A stretch of DNA of 64,000 nucleotides from JBMNGH01 sp050949725. GTDB lineage: Bacteria; Bacillota; Thermosediminibacteria; Thermosediminibacterales; Tepidanaerobacteraceae. Below, one piece after another: positions 44,693 to 53,458 of the stretch. Within the stretch, counting starts at the first letter, position 1, and the number at the start of each line of letters is the position of its first letter. The notes beneath the pieces were generated by a model. It made no database searches, was not told the DNA's origin, and saw only the letters and a list, made by a program, of their open reading frames with translations. Made by a program: the position numbers and the translations under genes. The DNA lies in the NCBI GenBank assembly GCA_050949725.1, contig JBMNGH010000012.1, positions 1 to 64,000 of the forward strand. Direction: 5' to 3'.

Positions 44693-46531
44693 TTGGAGAT
44701 AAACGATATTTTAGACAAACTACTGCACAAAGTATCGAAACCAACTCGATATATAGGAAATGAATACAACAGTATTCATAAGGACAAAAGCGGCATTAAG
44801 GTTCATGTTGCTTTGGCTTTTCCCGACATTTACGAAATAGGCATGTCTCACTTGGGAATAAAGATCCTTTATCACCTCCTTAATGAACAAGATGATATAT
44901 ATGCTGAACGAGTTTTTGCGCCTTGGATAGACTTTGAAAAGCTTTTGAGAGACAACAAAATACCGCTTTTTAGCCTTGAGAGTAAGACAACATTAAAAAA
45001 TTTTGATTTTTTGGGGTTTTCCCTGCAGTACGAAATGAGTTATACCAATATACTAAATATGCTCGACCTATCAGGCATACCTTTATTTTCGAAGCAAAGA
45101 ACAGATAAACACCCGTTTATAATTGCAGGTGGGCCGTGTGCATACAATCCTGAACCCTTAGCAGAGTTTATTGATTTTTTTGTGATAGGAGAAGCTGAAG
45201 AGTCACTACTAGAGATATTAGAAGCTTACAAAAAATTCAAAGAAAGCGGAGCCCCTAGACAGTATTTCTTAGAAAAAGTATCGGAAATAAGGGGCGTTTA
45301 TGTACCCTCATTTTATGATGTAAACTACAATGAAGATGGAACGGTTAAAAATATATATCCTCTCAAAAGAGGTGTGCCTTCGAGAATAAAAAAGAGAATT
45401 ATAAAAAACATGGATGAGGTTTATTATCCAACAAAATTTATAGTCCCTTATATGAATATTGTTCATGACAGGGCTGTGTTGGAAATATTTCGCGGATGCA
45501 GCAGAGGTTGCAGGTTTTGTCAGGCGGGGATGGTTTATAGACCTGTTAGGGAGAAGTCCGCAGATAAACTTGAGAAGTTGGCCGGTGATATTATCGATTG
45601 TACAGGTTATGAGGAGATTTCACTGTCGTCGCTCAGCACGAGCGATTACTCTTCACTAAAACAGCTTGCAGAAAAGCTTACTCAGCGTTTTAGACGTTCT
45701 AGGGTGGGCCTTTCCCTTCCTTCTCTTAGAATAGATGCCTTTTCTTTGCAGCTTGCTCAAAAAGTGCAGGAAATTAAGAAAACCGGTCTTACTTTTGCGC
45801 CTGAAGCGGGGACACAGAGGTTGAGGGATGTTGTGAACAAGTGTGTTACGGAAAGGGATCTTTTAAATTCTGTAAGGGATGCTTTTGTCTGTGGGTGGAC
45901 TTCGGTGAAATTGTACTTTATGATAGGACTTCCAACAGAAACCGAAGAAGACATTGAGGGGATAGCTAAACTCGCTCATTCTGTAGTTAATGTTTATAAA
46001 GATGTACATGGAAATGCAAAAGGTTTAAAACTAAATGTAAGCACATCGACTTTTGTACCAAAGCCTTTTACGCCATTTCAATGGGAAAAGCAGTTAGATC
46101 TTTCAAAAATAGAAGAGAGACAAAAAAAATTAAAGAGACTTCTTAGAGGAAGAAACATCAATTATAGTTGGCATGAAGCCGAATTAAGTTTTCTGGAAGC
46201 GATTTTTTCAAGAGGTGATAGAAAACTCAGCAAAGTGTTATATACAGCCCATAAAAACGGCTGTAAATTCGACGGTTGGGATGAAATGTTTTCTTATGAA
46301 CGATGGATGGATGCATTTGATACAGAGGGTTTAGACCCAAGATTCTATGCAAATAGACAGAGACGACAAGAAGAGTTTTTCCCATGGGAAATAATCGACC
46401 CCGGTATAGACAAACATTTCTTACTTAAAGAGCTTGAAAATGCGAAAAAGGCAAAGACCAGTCCCGACTGTAGAACAGAAAATTGTCAAGGGTGTGGTAT
46501 AAAGAGAATATTGGAAGGTGACATTTGTTGA
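44693..46531 (+). CDS. Radical SAM protein of the TIGR03960 family
   Basis: This is a 612-residue protein. The N-terminal part resembles a cobalamin-binding domain (HVALAFPDIYEIGMSHLGIK). The radical SAM domain has the 4Fe-4S cysteine triad CSRGCRFCQAG (about residue 270), and the SAM-binding EISLSSLSTSDY follows. The C-terminal tail carries extra cysteines (CRTENCQGCG) that could hold a second cluster. TTG follows TGGAGGG. It overlaps the DUF2344 gene, its constant partner. A role in tRNA or rRNA chemistry has been suggested because the pair sits beside rng and rplU, but none is established. Confidence 0.88.
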   Translation: MEINDILDKLLHKVSKPTRYIGNEYNSIHKDKSGIKVHVALAFPDIYEIGMSHLGIKILYHLLNEQDDIYAERVFAPWIDFEKLLRDNKIPLFSLESKTTLKNFDFLGFSLQYEMSYTNILNMLDLSGIPLFSKQRTDKHPFIIAGGPCAYNPEPLAEFIDFFVIGEAEESLLEILEAYKKFKESGAPRQYFLEKVSEIRGVYVPSFYDVNYNEDGTVKNIYPLKRGVPSRIKKRIIKNMDEVYYPTKFIVPYMNIVHDRAVLEIFRGCSRGCRFCQAGMVYRPVREKSADKLEKLAGDIIDCTGYEEISLSSLSTSDYSSLKQLAEKLTQRFRRSRVGLSLPSLRIDAFSLQLAQKVQEIKKTGLTFAPEAGTQRLRDVVNKCVTERDLLNSVRDAFVCGWTSVKLYFMIGLPTETEEDIEGIAKLAHSVVNVYKDVHGNAKGLKLNVSTSTFVPKPFTPFQWEKQLDLSKIEERQKKLKRLLRGRNINYSWHEAELSFLEAIFSRGDRKLSKVLYTAHKNGCKFDGWDEMFSYERWMDAFDTEGLDPRFYANRQRRQEEFFPWEIIDPGIDKHFLLKELENAKKAKTSPDCRTENCQGCGIKRILEGDIC

Positions 46532-47205
46532 TATTAAGGATTAAGTACGAGAAGAATTCCTTAGTGAAATACATCTCACATCTTGATGTTATGCGTACAT
46601 TTACTAGAGCATTGCGCAGGGCCAAATTGCCACTTTGTTTTTCACAGGGTTTTAATCCCAGGCCGAAAATCGAATTTGCACCCGCCTTACCGGTAGGGAT
46701 TACAAGTGAAGGGGAATATTTGGATGTAGAATTTGAAGGAAAAATTGAACCTGATAAAGCTTTGGCGATGCTAAATAACGTGCTGCCAAGCGGATTATGT
46801 GTGAAAGCTTCAGATTTTGCCCAAGGCAAGCCTTCCTTATCGAGTCTAAATATGGCACTGTATCTGACTGATATCTATCCAGGTAAGGATATTAAACGAG
46901 ATGTTTTTGCTGATGTTCTGGCTCGTTTTCTTACTAAAAAGCAAATAATCGTAGAAAAGCATACAAAGGGAAAAATTAGGGAGATAGACATTGCGCCGCT
47001 CATTTACGGTATAGAGATGGCAGGCTTCAAGGATGGTATTGTACAACTTGCTTTGGAGCTCTGTATAGGTCAAGAGGGGAATGTGAAACCACAAATGGTA
47101 ATAAGCTCTTTAGAGAAAATGTTGAATAGGGAGGTGAAGATTTCCAGTATTCATAGAAAAGATATGTTTGTTTATAAAGAAGGCATAAAAGTATCCCCAT
47201 TGTAA
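46525..47205 (+). CDS. Radical-SAM-linked protein (TIGR03936/DUF2344)
   Basis: This 226-residue protein begins LRIKYEKNSLVKYISHLDVMRTF and has CFSQGFNPRPKIEFAPALPVG, both diagnostic of the family. The TTG start at 46525 overlaps the end of the radical SAM gene by seven bases, so the two are translated together. It is probably the accessory subunit of that enzyme. Specific function unknown. Confidence 0.9.
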   Translation: MLILRIKYEKNSLVKYISHLDVMRTFTRALRRAKLPLCFSQGFNPRPKIEFAPALPVGITSEGEYLDVEFEGKIEPDKALAMLNNVLPSGLCVKASDFAQGKPSLSSLNMALYLTDIYPGKDIKRDVFADVLARFLTKKQIIVEKHTKGKIREIDIAPLIYGIEMAGFKDGIVQLALELCIGQEGNVKPQMVISSLEKMLNREVKISSIHRKDMFVYKEGIKVSPL

Positions 47206-47282
47206 AAGGTTAATTAAAACACCATTTTCGAAACACATGAGGTTTTAGTAAAACCAACTGGGTATGAGGAGCTGAAAGTCGC

Positions 47283-48974
47283 ATGACAAAAGAGATCGTT
47301 ATCGATGCAGATCGCGACCAAATTAGAGTTGGTGTTTTGGAAGAAAGTGAGCTTGTGGAATTTTATATTGAAAAAAACTATGATGAACGAATAATAGGTA
47401 ATATTTATAAAGGGAAGGTAGCCAATGTATTACCTGGGATGCAGGCTGCTTTTGTAGACATTGGTCTTGAAAAAAATGCCTTTTTGTACGTAGGCGATCT
47501 CAACGACGATTCTTGTAATGTTGAAGACGATGCTTATATAGAACCTTTTCGTAAAACATCCATTAAAGATATGCTTAAAGTTGGTCAGGATGTACTCGTA
47601 CAAGTGATAAAAGAACCGACAGGAACTAAAGGTGCAAGGGTTTCCACAAATATCACTCTACCAGGTCGATACTTAGTCTTAATGCCGACGGTTGATTATG
47701 TTGGTATATCGCGGCGCATAAGCGATGAAGATGAGCGGTCCAGATTGAAAGATCTTGCAGAAATGATAAAGCCAAACCATATGGGCGTGATCGTTAGGAC
47801 AGTTGCGGAAGGTAAAGGAAATGACGAACTAAAAGCCGATATGGAATTCTTGCAAATGCTTTGGGTAGATATTCAGTCGAAACAAAAAGGTGGTAATGCC
47901 CCTAGGCTCATATACAAAGATATGGACTTAATTGCAAGGATAATAAGAGATGTTTTTACACCAGAGGTAGACAGATTATATATAAATAACAAGTTTGGCT
48001 TCGATAAAATTATTGATCTAGTTTCTGATATTTCTCCCTCACTTAAAGATAGGGTTAGTTCATGTATTGCTAAAGAAAATATTTTTGACCATTTTGATAT
48101 AGAGTCGGAGATAGAGAAGGCCCTACAGAGAAAAGTGTGGTTGAAATCAGGCGGATATTTGGTGATAGACAGAACTGAGGCACTTACGGTTATAGATGTG
48201 AACACAGGAAAATTTGTGGGAAGCATAAATCTTGAAGACACGGTTTTGAAAACAAATCTGGAGGCTGCAAAAGAAATACCGAGACAGTTGAGGCTTAGGG
48301 ATATAGGCGGAATAATAATTATTGATTTTATAGATATGAATACACAGGCCCATCAAAAGATGGTGATAGATGTGCTTGAATCTGAAATAAAAAAAGATCG
48401 CACTAAAGCTCACGTTCTAGGAATCACATCTTTGGGCCTTGTAGAAATGACTAGAAAAAAAGTGAGACAAAGCCTTGACGAGGTAATGGAGAAGACATGT
48501 CCATATTGTGAAGGGAAAGGAAGAATACTTTCAGAAGAAACAATGGCCAAAAAAGTTGAACTGGCGTTGACGAGGATTTTTAAGGTGCGTAGAGGTGAAG
48601 CTGTTTTACTTGAAGTCCATCCATCGGTCGCATCGGTTGTAATCGGCACTGGTGGGAGCAGACTTAATCAACTTGAACAATTCTATGGCAAATATATTTT
48701 TATAAAGGGTAAAGAAGGGTTGCGTCCTGACGAAATACGAATAAAAGCTGTTGGCAGCAAGGAAAAATTAGAGAAACTCGCGATGCCTGTAACAGAGGGA
48801 CAGGTAATCGATGTTGTTGTAGACGAAATCCATGTTAGTAATCCAAACGATGGCATTGCTCGGGTTGACGGGTATATCATCGATATTGATGAAGGAGCCA
48901 GTATGCTGGGGTCAAAGGTAAGTGTTCAAATAAGTAAGGCTTATAGGACGTATGCAAAAGCAAGGTTAATTTGA
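47283..48974 (+). CDS. rng: Ribonuclease G/E family endoribonuclease
   Basis: This processes 5' ends of rRNA and other RNAs. It is 563 residues. The N-terminal S1-like part has NIYKGKVANVLPGMQAAFVDIGL, followed by the RNase-H/DNase-I-like domains. The metal-site Asp residues lie in ALTVIDVNTGKFVG and GGIIIIDFIDM. The zinc-link cysteines are in CPYCEGKGR. The C-terminal TRAM-like tail has VDGYIIDIDEG. ATG follows GAGGAGCTG at proper spacing. It is usually followed by rplU; here a 4.5-kb sporulation/unknown island intervenes. Confidence 0.94.
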   Translation: MTKEIVIDADRDQIRVGVLEESELVEFYIEKNYDERIIGNIYKGKVANVLPGMQAAFVDIGLEKNAFLYVGDLNDDSCNVEDDAYIEPFRKTSIKDMLKVGQDVLVQVIKEPTGTKGARVSTNITLPGRYLVLMPTVDYVGISRRISDEDERSRLKDLAEMIKPNHMGVIVRTVAEGKGNDELKADMEFLQMLWVDIQSKQKGGNAPRLIYKDMDLIARIIRDVFTPEVDRLYINNKFGFDKIIDLVSDISPSLKDRVSSCIAKENIFDHFDIESEIEKALQRKVWLKSGGYLVIDRTEALTVIDVNTGKFVGSINLEDTVLKTNLEAAKEIPRQLRLRDIGGIIIIDFIDMNTQAHQKMVIDVLESEIKKDRTKAHVLGITSLGLVEMTRKKVRQSLDEVMEKTCPYCEGKGRILSEETMAKKVELALTRIFKVRRGEAVLLEVHPSVASVVIGTGGSRLNQLEQFYGKYIFIKGKEGLRPDEIRIKAVGSKEKLEKLAMPVTEGQVIDVVVDEIHVSNPNDGIARVDGYIIDIDEGASMLGSKVSVQISKAYRTYAKARLI

Positions 48975-49000
48975 TATTTTATTTATCTTTTTTCAAGATA

Positions 49001-49038
49001 AGAAAACCGGGTTCTTTTGACCGGTTTTCTTTTTTTTA
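49001..49038 (+). terminator. Terminator after rng
   Basis: AGAAAACCGG (49001-49010) pairs with CCGGTTTTCT (49021-49030), followed by a T-tract. Confidence 0.88.
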
Positions 49039-49069
49039 TAACATTCTTATTATCCATGTGCCATATGTA

Positions 49070-49097
49070 ACCGCATATTGATATGATGCATATATTA
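49070..49097 (+). promoter_or_regulatory. Sigma-K-like promoter candidate
   Basis: AC (49070-49071), 17 bases, then CATATATTA (49089-49097) fits the late mother-cell pattern AC-N16/17-CATAnnnTA. It lies 32 bp before a YjcZ-like spore mini-gene. The sigma-K motif is short, so chance matches occur. Confidence 0.4.
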
Positions 49098-49128
49098 TTA
49101 TTAGAATAAAGCAAAGGAGGGAATCCAA

Positions 49129-49221
49129 ATGGCTGATACCTTAGGCGGTGGATTTCTGGGGAGCAGGTGGGCTTTTGCCCTCTTCCTGATATTGATTCTC
49201 CTGTTCTTTGCGGAAGATTAA
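49129..49221 (+). CDS. YjcZ-like sporulation mini-protein 1
   Basis: This 30-residue peptide has a Gly-rich N-terminus (MADTLGGGF) and one hydrophobic helix (WAFALFLILILLFF) ending AED. AAAGGAGGG precedes ATG with ideal spacing. The pattern (Gly cluster, aromatic-rich hydrophobic stretch) is that of small YjcZ-type spore membrane peptides. A close copy follows immediately. Confidence 0.75.
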   Translation: MADTLGGGFLGSRWAFALFLILILLFFAED

Positions 49222-49242
49222 TCGAGAAAAGGAGTGATTTTG

Positions 49243-49344
49243 GTGGGAGGAGGTATTTCAGGGTCCGGATTCGGACGTGATAAATGGGCATTTGCCCTGT
49301 TTCTAATTCTCGTACTTTTGTTTTTTGCAAAAGATCATCATTGA
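49243..49344 (+). CDS. YjcZ-like sporulation mini-protein 2
   Basis: This 33-residue peptide shares WAFALFLIL-LLFFA-D with the preceding gene and has the N-terminus GGGISGSGFGRDK. The GTG start at 49243 is eight bases after AAAAGGAG; earlier GTG and TTG codons overlap that site. It ends in a His pair (KDHH). It is a clear tandem duplicate. Confidence 0.72.
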   Translation: MGGGISGSGFGRDKWAFALFLILVLLFFAKDHH

Positions 49345-49363
49345 AGAATAGAAACATTGTTTC

Positions 49364-49390
49364 AAAGCCGTGCTTCTTAAGCACGGCTTT
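49364..49390. terminator. Bidirectional terminator between the mini-genes and the minus-strand operon
   Basis: AAAGCCGTGC (49364-49373) pairs with GCACGGCTTT (49381-49390). It touches the stop codon of the minus-strand gene, so it serves both converging transcripts. Confidence 0.8.
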
Positions 49391-49742
49391 AATCTTGTGC
49401 TTCGTCTGCCTCTTCACTCTTTTTTAAATCCTTTTCCGAGTTTTCCGTTGCAGATAAAGTCTTTAAGAGGTTGGCAAGCATTGCAGGATTAAGTTTTTTG
49501 TCGATGCCACCCAATGAGGCGAGTAGACTTGAAGCCATATTTTTTAGTTCAGATGGTTCTTGCTTATAGCTCTTAAACCCCTGCTGGTCTTGAATGTTTA
49601 AAAAGCTTATTATCCCCAACAGATTACTAAGTGCGAGTAAGCTTATAATTTCATTTGCATTTTGGCCCTTTTTTCCCTGAATAACATCCAATACCGTCCC
49701 AAGCAGCTCAGACTTTCCAGTGTTAAAACTATCTGTCATCAT
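49389..49742 (-). CDS. Unknown small protein with central hydrophobic helix
   Basis: This protein has 117 residues. A central hydrophobic stretch (EIISLLALSNLLGIISFLN, about 31-49) is followed by LKNMASSLLASLGGIDKKLNP and an acidic tail. GAGGAG precedes the ATG. It is the last gene of a four-gene minus-strand operon (50644 to 49389). The pattern of a hydrophobic helix plus a low-complexity end resembles the proteins at 50151 and 52924, suggesting a loose family, but I do not recognise it. A spore role is inferred only from neighbours. Confidence 0.6.
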   Translation of the reverse strand: MMTDSFNTGKSELLGTVLDVIQGKKGQNANEIISLLALSNLLGIISFLNIQDQQGFKSYKQEPSELKNMASSLLASLGGIDKKLNPAMLANLLKTLSATENSEKDLKKSEEADEAQD

Positions 49743-49760
49743 ATCTCCTCAACTTTCTAA

Positions 49761-50060
49761 TTAATATGGGAAGTTAAATCCTTCAGCAATATCTTCTGTT
49801 TTTTGTTTCAAGGCCTTTCTTACCTTAACCAGCGCATTATTTACCGCCTTCACAATTGCCTGTTCCAAATTTTTTCTTGTTTCATAAGGCAGTTTATCAC
49901 AATAAATAGAAATACTTATTATTTCTTCCAGACCGTTTGCAACAACCAATACTTTATTATCATCTGACTCACCTGTGAACCTGGAATCTTCCAATTGTTT
50001 TTTAACTTCAGCAATCTGTTTTTGAAATATCTCTGCATATTTCTCCATATCTTTCCACAC
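49761..50060 (-). CDS. YbaB/EbfC-family nucleoid-associated protein paralogue
   Basis: This protein is 99 residues: an N-terminal helix (EKYAEIFQKQIAEVKKQLEDS) and a beta domain (KVLVVANGLEEIISISI), then a helical NLEQAIVKAVNNALVKVRKAL, the YbaB fold. The GTG start at 50060 is eight bases after GGGAGG. The housekeeping copy normally sits with dnaX and recR. This copy, in a sporulation neighbourhood, is probably a paralogue that may bind DNA. Confidence 0.72.
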   Translation of the reverse strand: MWKDMEKYAEIFQKQIAEVKKQLEDSRFTGESDDNKVLVVANGLEEIISISIYCDKLPYETRKNLEQAIVKAVNNALVKVRKALKQKTEDIAEGFNFPY

Positions 50061-50125
50061 GTTGTATACCTCCCAATATGTTCACTAATTAAATATATGC
50101 ATACGTTTATAAAAAATAACAAAAA

Positions 50126-50141
50126 AGGGCTTAATTAAGCC
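50126..50141. terminator. Short palindrome inside the minus-strand operon
   Basis: GGGCTTAATTAAGCCC is a perfect 16-bp palindrome flanked by A/T runs, between two minus-strand genes. It may be a weak terminator that splits the operon or an operator. Confidence 0.45.
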
Positions 50142-50150
50142 CATTTGTTT

Positions 50151-50468
50151 TTATTTATCTGATGATCCTATTTGATTTTCAGGTAATGCTTTTAATAAGT
50201 TCTCAACATCTTTTGCCTTACTGTTTTCTTGATTTACCTCTAAAGGCTGAACTGTAGCTGACAATTTTTGGGCTTCAAAAGAATCGTGCACCATTGTCAA
50301 CAGATTAGTGAGAGCTTCAAAATTAATTTTTTCGTCAGGCTGATCCGGGTTGAAGATGTTTAAAACTGTTATCATCAAATCTAGAAGTCCTTGGCTTTTT
50401 GTACTCATAAAAGGCTTTATGGCTTTTAAAAGCTGCATATCTGATTCGGTTATAGATAACATTTTCAT
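50151..50468 (-). CDS. Unknown helical protein
   Basis: This 105-residue, hydrophilic-helical protein (MLSITESDMQLLKAIKPFM and LLDLMITVLNIFNPDQPDE) has KDVENLLKALPENQIG near the end. ATG overlaps the stop of the preceding gene by four bases (ATGA). I do not recognise a family. Members of this operon resemble the YqfQ-like spore proteins in general composition only. Confidence 0.55.
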   Translation of the reverse strand: MKMLSITESDMQLLKAIKPFMSTKSQGLLDLMITVLNIFNPDQPDEKINFEALTNLLTMVHDSFEAQKLSATVQPLEVNQENSKAKDVENLLKALPENQIGSSDK

Positions 50469-50644
50469 TTTTCTCCCCTCCCAACCTCTTTTACTTTTTT
50501 ATTATGCTTTGGTGAAATACAGCCTCCAAAACTGGAATTGAGAAGGAGAATGAGTATTAAAAAGAGATTGTAGGGGTTTGTTCGTGGATTGCGTTTCGAT
50601 TTAGATTTGGTTGAACTTAAAGGCAGATTTTTTTCGTTATTCAT
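50465..50644 (-). CDS. Small basic membrane protein, first gene of the minus-strand operon
   Basis: This 59-residue protein has a basic, Ser/Lys/Arg-rich N-terminus (STKSKSKRNPRTNPY), one hydrophobic helix (LFLILILLLNSSFGGC) and a basic tail. I moved the start to ATG 50644, after AGGGGG; the longer frame has no ribosome site. The Gly-Gly-Cys at the helix end is not a standard lipobox. Function unknown. Confidence 0.5.
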   Translation of the reverse strand: MNNEKNLPLSSTKSKSKRNPRTNPYNLFLILILLLNSSFGGCISPKHNKKVKEVGRGEK

Positions 50645-50777
50645 GATTAATTCCCCCTGAAATTTTCTATCTAAAATATTATATGATTTATATACCTGAA
50701 AGGGTGTCAGCATAAATGACCGAAAATAAAGCAAACTATAAATAAATGGTCAATAAAACAGCAGGGAGTTGGTAATT

Positions 50778-51266
50778 ATGTGTATGAAGTTTAAAATAGC
50801 AGCAGTATTTGTGTTGATATTGGCCGTGTTTACAGCCTCGTACCTTGTAGGAGGTTATATAACTGAACAAGGGGCAAAAGCCTATGAGCGTTCTTACGCT
50901 ATATCTTCAAGAGAAGGTGATTATATGCTTCTTGCACGTTTGGTGTCAGGTGAAGCAAAAGGCGAACCGTATCATGGTCAAGTGGCAGTCGCATCTGTTA
51001 TTTTAAACAGAGTCAGACATCCTCGTTTCCCAAATAGTGTTGCAGGGGTTGTATATCAACCGGGTGCTTTTGAATCTGTCAGAAATGGTCAAATATGGGC
51101 AGACCATCCATCAAGAGCTAATTTTAATGCAGCTAGGCAAGCTTTAGACGGTTGGGATCCCACCTACGGATGTCTTTACTTCTGGAATCCTTACAAGAGG
51201 GTGTCGCCTTGGATATGGACACGAACAATAATAACCCAGATAGGCAAACATGTGTTTGGTAAATAA
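50778..51266 (+). CDS. sleB: Spore cortex-lytic enzyme-like cell wall hydrolase (SleB/Hydrolase_2)
   Basis: This secreted or anchored lytic transglycosylase opens the spore cortex in germination. An N-terminal hydrophobic segment (FVLILAVFTASYLVGG) leads to the hydrolase domain. The catalytic Glu lies in RLVSGEAKGEPYHGQVAVA, followed by ILNRVRHPRFPNSVAGVVYQPGAFE and a conserved Trp-rich end. It is only about 160 residues, without the peptidoglycan-binding repeat of longer SleB. The following gene encodes YpeB, its stabilising partner. ATG 50778 follows GGGAG. Confidence 0.85.
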   Translation: MCMKFKIAAVFVLILAVFTASYLVGGYITEQGAKAYERSYAISSREGDYMLLARLVSGEAKGEPYHGQVAVASVILNRVRHPRFPNSVAGVVYQPGAFESVRNGQIWADHPSRANFNAARQALDGWDPTYGCLYFWNPYKRVSPWIWTRTIITQIGKHVFGK

Positions 51267-51283
51267 TGAGAGGTGGTGAGTTT

Positions 51284-52630
51284 GTGAAAAAAAAACATAT
51301 TTGGATAATAAGCATATTGATAATTACAGGTATTATTGCAGGCTTCTGGTTCATGTCAAACAGGGCGTATTCGGCGGAAAATGCACTTGAAGCCGCTTAC
51401 CAGCGAGGGTTTTATAATCTTATAGATCATTCTAATGATCTTAATCTTTTGATTTCGAAGAGTCTGGTTACTTCGTCAAACCTACAAAAGATAATGACTT
51501 TAACAACTGTATGGCACCAAGCTGAAGCGGCGCGAAACAGTTTGGCCCAGCTCCCGCTCGGTAACAAAGACATGACAAATAGCCAAAAATTTTTTGCTCA
51601 ATTAGGCGACTTTTCATACAGTCTTGTACGGAAACTCGCAGCTGAAGAAGAGGTCAGTGAAGAGGAATGGTCTAAGCTTGAGGTTTTTCAAAAACACATA
51701 AGGACTTTAAGTAAAGATCTGAGAGATTTACAAAACAATGTAACAACCGGTAAAATAAAATGGCAGAAAAGCTCTTTGGGAACAAAAGAATTAAGGTCTC
51801 TTCCCGGAATGGCAGATAGTTTTGAACGGATTGACCAAAAACTAGAAAAAGAAGTGCCCTCCATAACCTACGACGGGCCGTTTTCTGACCATATTGAAAC
51901 TGCAAAGCCCAAAGGAATAACAGGTGAACAGATTAATGAAGAGACCGCCATTAAAATAGCAAGAGATTTCATACGAAACCTTTCCAAGACAAATTATAAC
52001 ATTAAAGTTACAGGAAAGGCTAAAGGTGGAATACCTGCTTATAACATTGAATTTACTCGCTCGGGAGTCACAAAGCCTGAAATTTTTATGGATATTAGTG
52101 AAAAGGGAGGACATATACTATGGTTTATGAACACACGGAAAATTGAATCAGAAGATGTAAATCTAGACCGAGCTGTTATTAATGCTAAAAATTTTTTAAA
52201 AAAAGCCGGTTTTGAAAATATGGAGGCTACAGGGTCGTTAAAACAGGACAATTCGGTGACGATAACTTTTGTACCTAAACAGTCAGATGTTATATTGTAT
52301 CCAGATTATATAAAAGTTGAAGTAGCACTCGACAACGGCGGAATAGTTGGAATGGATTCCCTTGAATATTATACCAATCACGTAAATCGAGAAATTCCTG
52401 AAGTAAATTTAACTGAAGAAGAAGTTGAGGAAAAATTGAATCCAAACTTGGCAATCAAGCGTACCCGTCTCGTAATTATTCCAGATTCAGGATTAACAGA
52501 ACAACTGTGTTTTGAGATTGATGCGAATTTGGAGGATGAAAGATTTTTAATATATATAAATGCAATAAATGGAAAGGAAGAGCAAATCCTAAAGGTTGTT
52601 GAAACTGAAGACGGGACAATGACAATGTAG
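51284..52630 (+). CDS. ypeB: Germination protein YpeB
   Basis: This spore-inner-membrane protein stabilises SleB. It has an N-terminal anchor (IWIISILIITGIIAGFWFM), a helical N-terminal region, and two or three PepSY-like C-terminal repeats (ETAIKIARDFI and DRAVINAKNFLKKAG patterns). The GTG start at 51284 follows AGAGGTGG. It lies 17 bp after the hydrolase gene and is assigned mainly by that pairing plus the PepSY repeats. It has 448 residues, normal for YpeB. Confidence 0.88.
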   Translation: MKKKHIWIISILIITGIIAGFWFMSNRAYSAENALEAAYQRGFYNLIDHSNDLNLLISKSLVTSSNLQKIMTLTTVWHQAEAARNSLAQLPLGNKDMTNSQKFFAQLGDFSYSLVRKLAAEEEVSEEEWSKLEVFQKHIRTLSKDLRDLQNNVTTGKIKWQKSSLGTKELRSLPGMADSFERIDQKLEKEVPSITYDGPFSDHIETAKPKGITGEQINEETAIKIARDFIRNLSKTNYNIKVTGKAKGGIPAYNIEFTRSGVTKPEIFMDISEKGGHILWFMNTRKIESEDVNLDRAVINAKNFLKKAGFENMEATGSLKQDNSVTITFVPKQSDVILYPDYIKVEVALDNGGIVGMDSLEYYTNHVNREIPEVNLTEEEVEEKLNPNLAIKRTRLVIIPDSGLTEQLCFEIDANLEDERFLIYINAINGKEEQILKVVETEDGTMTM

Positions 52631-52699
52631 TTGGTAACTTTAAAAAGCTTACTGAATAATCTATTAGTAAAATGGATTATCTTGTAAGGAGGGATCCGG

Positions 52700-52810
52700 T
52701 TGCCAAGTGATCTTGAGACTGCTGATAATGAGCTATTTAGAAAAATAGATTTTATGAATGACGTATCTATTATATTTTTAATATTGATAATACTTTTTTT
52801 TATAAATTAA
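52700..52810 (+). CDS. 36-residue membrane mini-protein
   Basis: TTG 52700 follows AAGGAGGG. The peptide has an acidic N-terminus (PSDLETADNELFRKIDF) and ends in a hydrophobic helix (ISIIFLILIILFFIN-like). It resembles the spore mini-proteins of this region in size. It is followed by a terminator. Too short to assign to a family. Confidence 0.5.
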   Translation: MPSDLETADNELFRKIDFMNDVSIIFLILIILFFIN

Positions 52811-52836
52811 GCGGGCAATGCCCGCTGTTTCTTTTT
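52810..52836 (+). terminator. Terminator after the mini-gene
   Basis: AGCGGGCA (52810-52817) pairs with TGCCCGCT (52819-52826) and is followed by GTTTCTTTTT. It ends the sleB-ypeB-mini-protein transcript. Confidence 0.78.
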
Positions 52837-52923
52837 AATGAATTACCGGCGACTTATGCACTAAAAAGGTCTTGCGATGCATAATATGTACATATGAGTT
52901 ACATATACGTGGAGGTGAGTTTA

Positions 52924-53391
52924 GTGTCGATGCTCGATGAACTGTTGTCCTTTTCCGATAGCAAAAACAGGTCACATCTTGCGTATTTAATGATTTTAGT
53001 TAATATTTTTGGGCTTACCGCATATCTTGAAGGCGCAAGTCATAATTCAAAGCAAGTTACGCAGGAAACATTTTACAACCAGGCATCTGATAAACAGTTG
53101 TCAATTGATGACAAAGAAAATTTACCGGTAAATGATAGTATTTCCGAGAAATTGCCGCTAAAAGAGAGAAGAAGTATTGAAGTGAGAGATAAAACCGTTG
53201 CTGGTAGGGGCGATCACGATGAGAAAAATGAATTCAAAAATATGGAAGAGATTAGCAAAACAATTCAAGATAAGGTAATAGATATTACTAGTATTTCTTC
53301 AGAGAAACGAGGAAATACCAAGGATTCGTCTAAAAAACCAGGAAATACCAAGGATTCGTCTAAGAAACTAGTGTGGCGCTTCCCAAAGTGA
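52924..53391 (+). CDS. Unknown protein with hydrophobic N-terminal helix and tandem GNTKDSSKK repeat
   Basis: This 155-residue protein has an N-terminal hydrophobic segment (SHLAYLMILVNIFGLTAYLEG, about 14-34) and a long charged, low-complexity remainder. The end has a directly repeated GNTKDSSKK (two copies at about 53311-53367). The GTG start at 52924 follows GGAGGTGAG. The hydrophobic part resembles that of the protein at 49389. It lies just before the rplU promoter and is probably sporulation-related, but I do not recognise it. Confidence 0.6.
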   Translation: MSMLDELLSFSDSKNRSHLAYLMILVNIFGLTAYLEGASHNSKQVTQETFYNQASDKQLSIDDKENLPVNDSISEKLPLKERRSIEVRDKTVAGRGDHDEKNEFKNMEEISKTIQDKVIDITSISSEKRGNTKDSSKKPGNTKDSSKKLVWRFPK

Positions 53392-53424
53392 ACTTACTCC
53401 AGGCCAATAGTAGGTTTGTTTTCG

Positions 53425-53453
53425 TTGACAGGTTTATACTAGTATGCTAAAAT
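53425..53453 (+). promoter_or_regulatory. Sigma-A promoter of the rplU operon
   Basis: TTGACA (53425-53430), 17 bases, TAAAAT (53448-53453). It lies directly upstream of the L21 leader. Confidence 0.78.
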
Positions 53454-53458
53454 TACTT

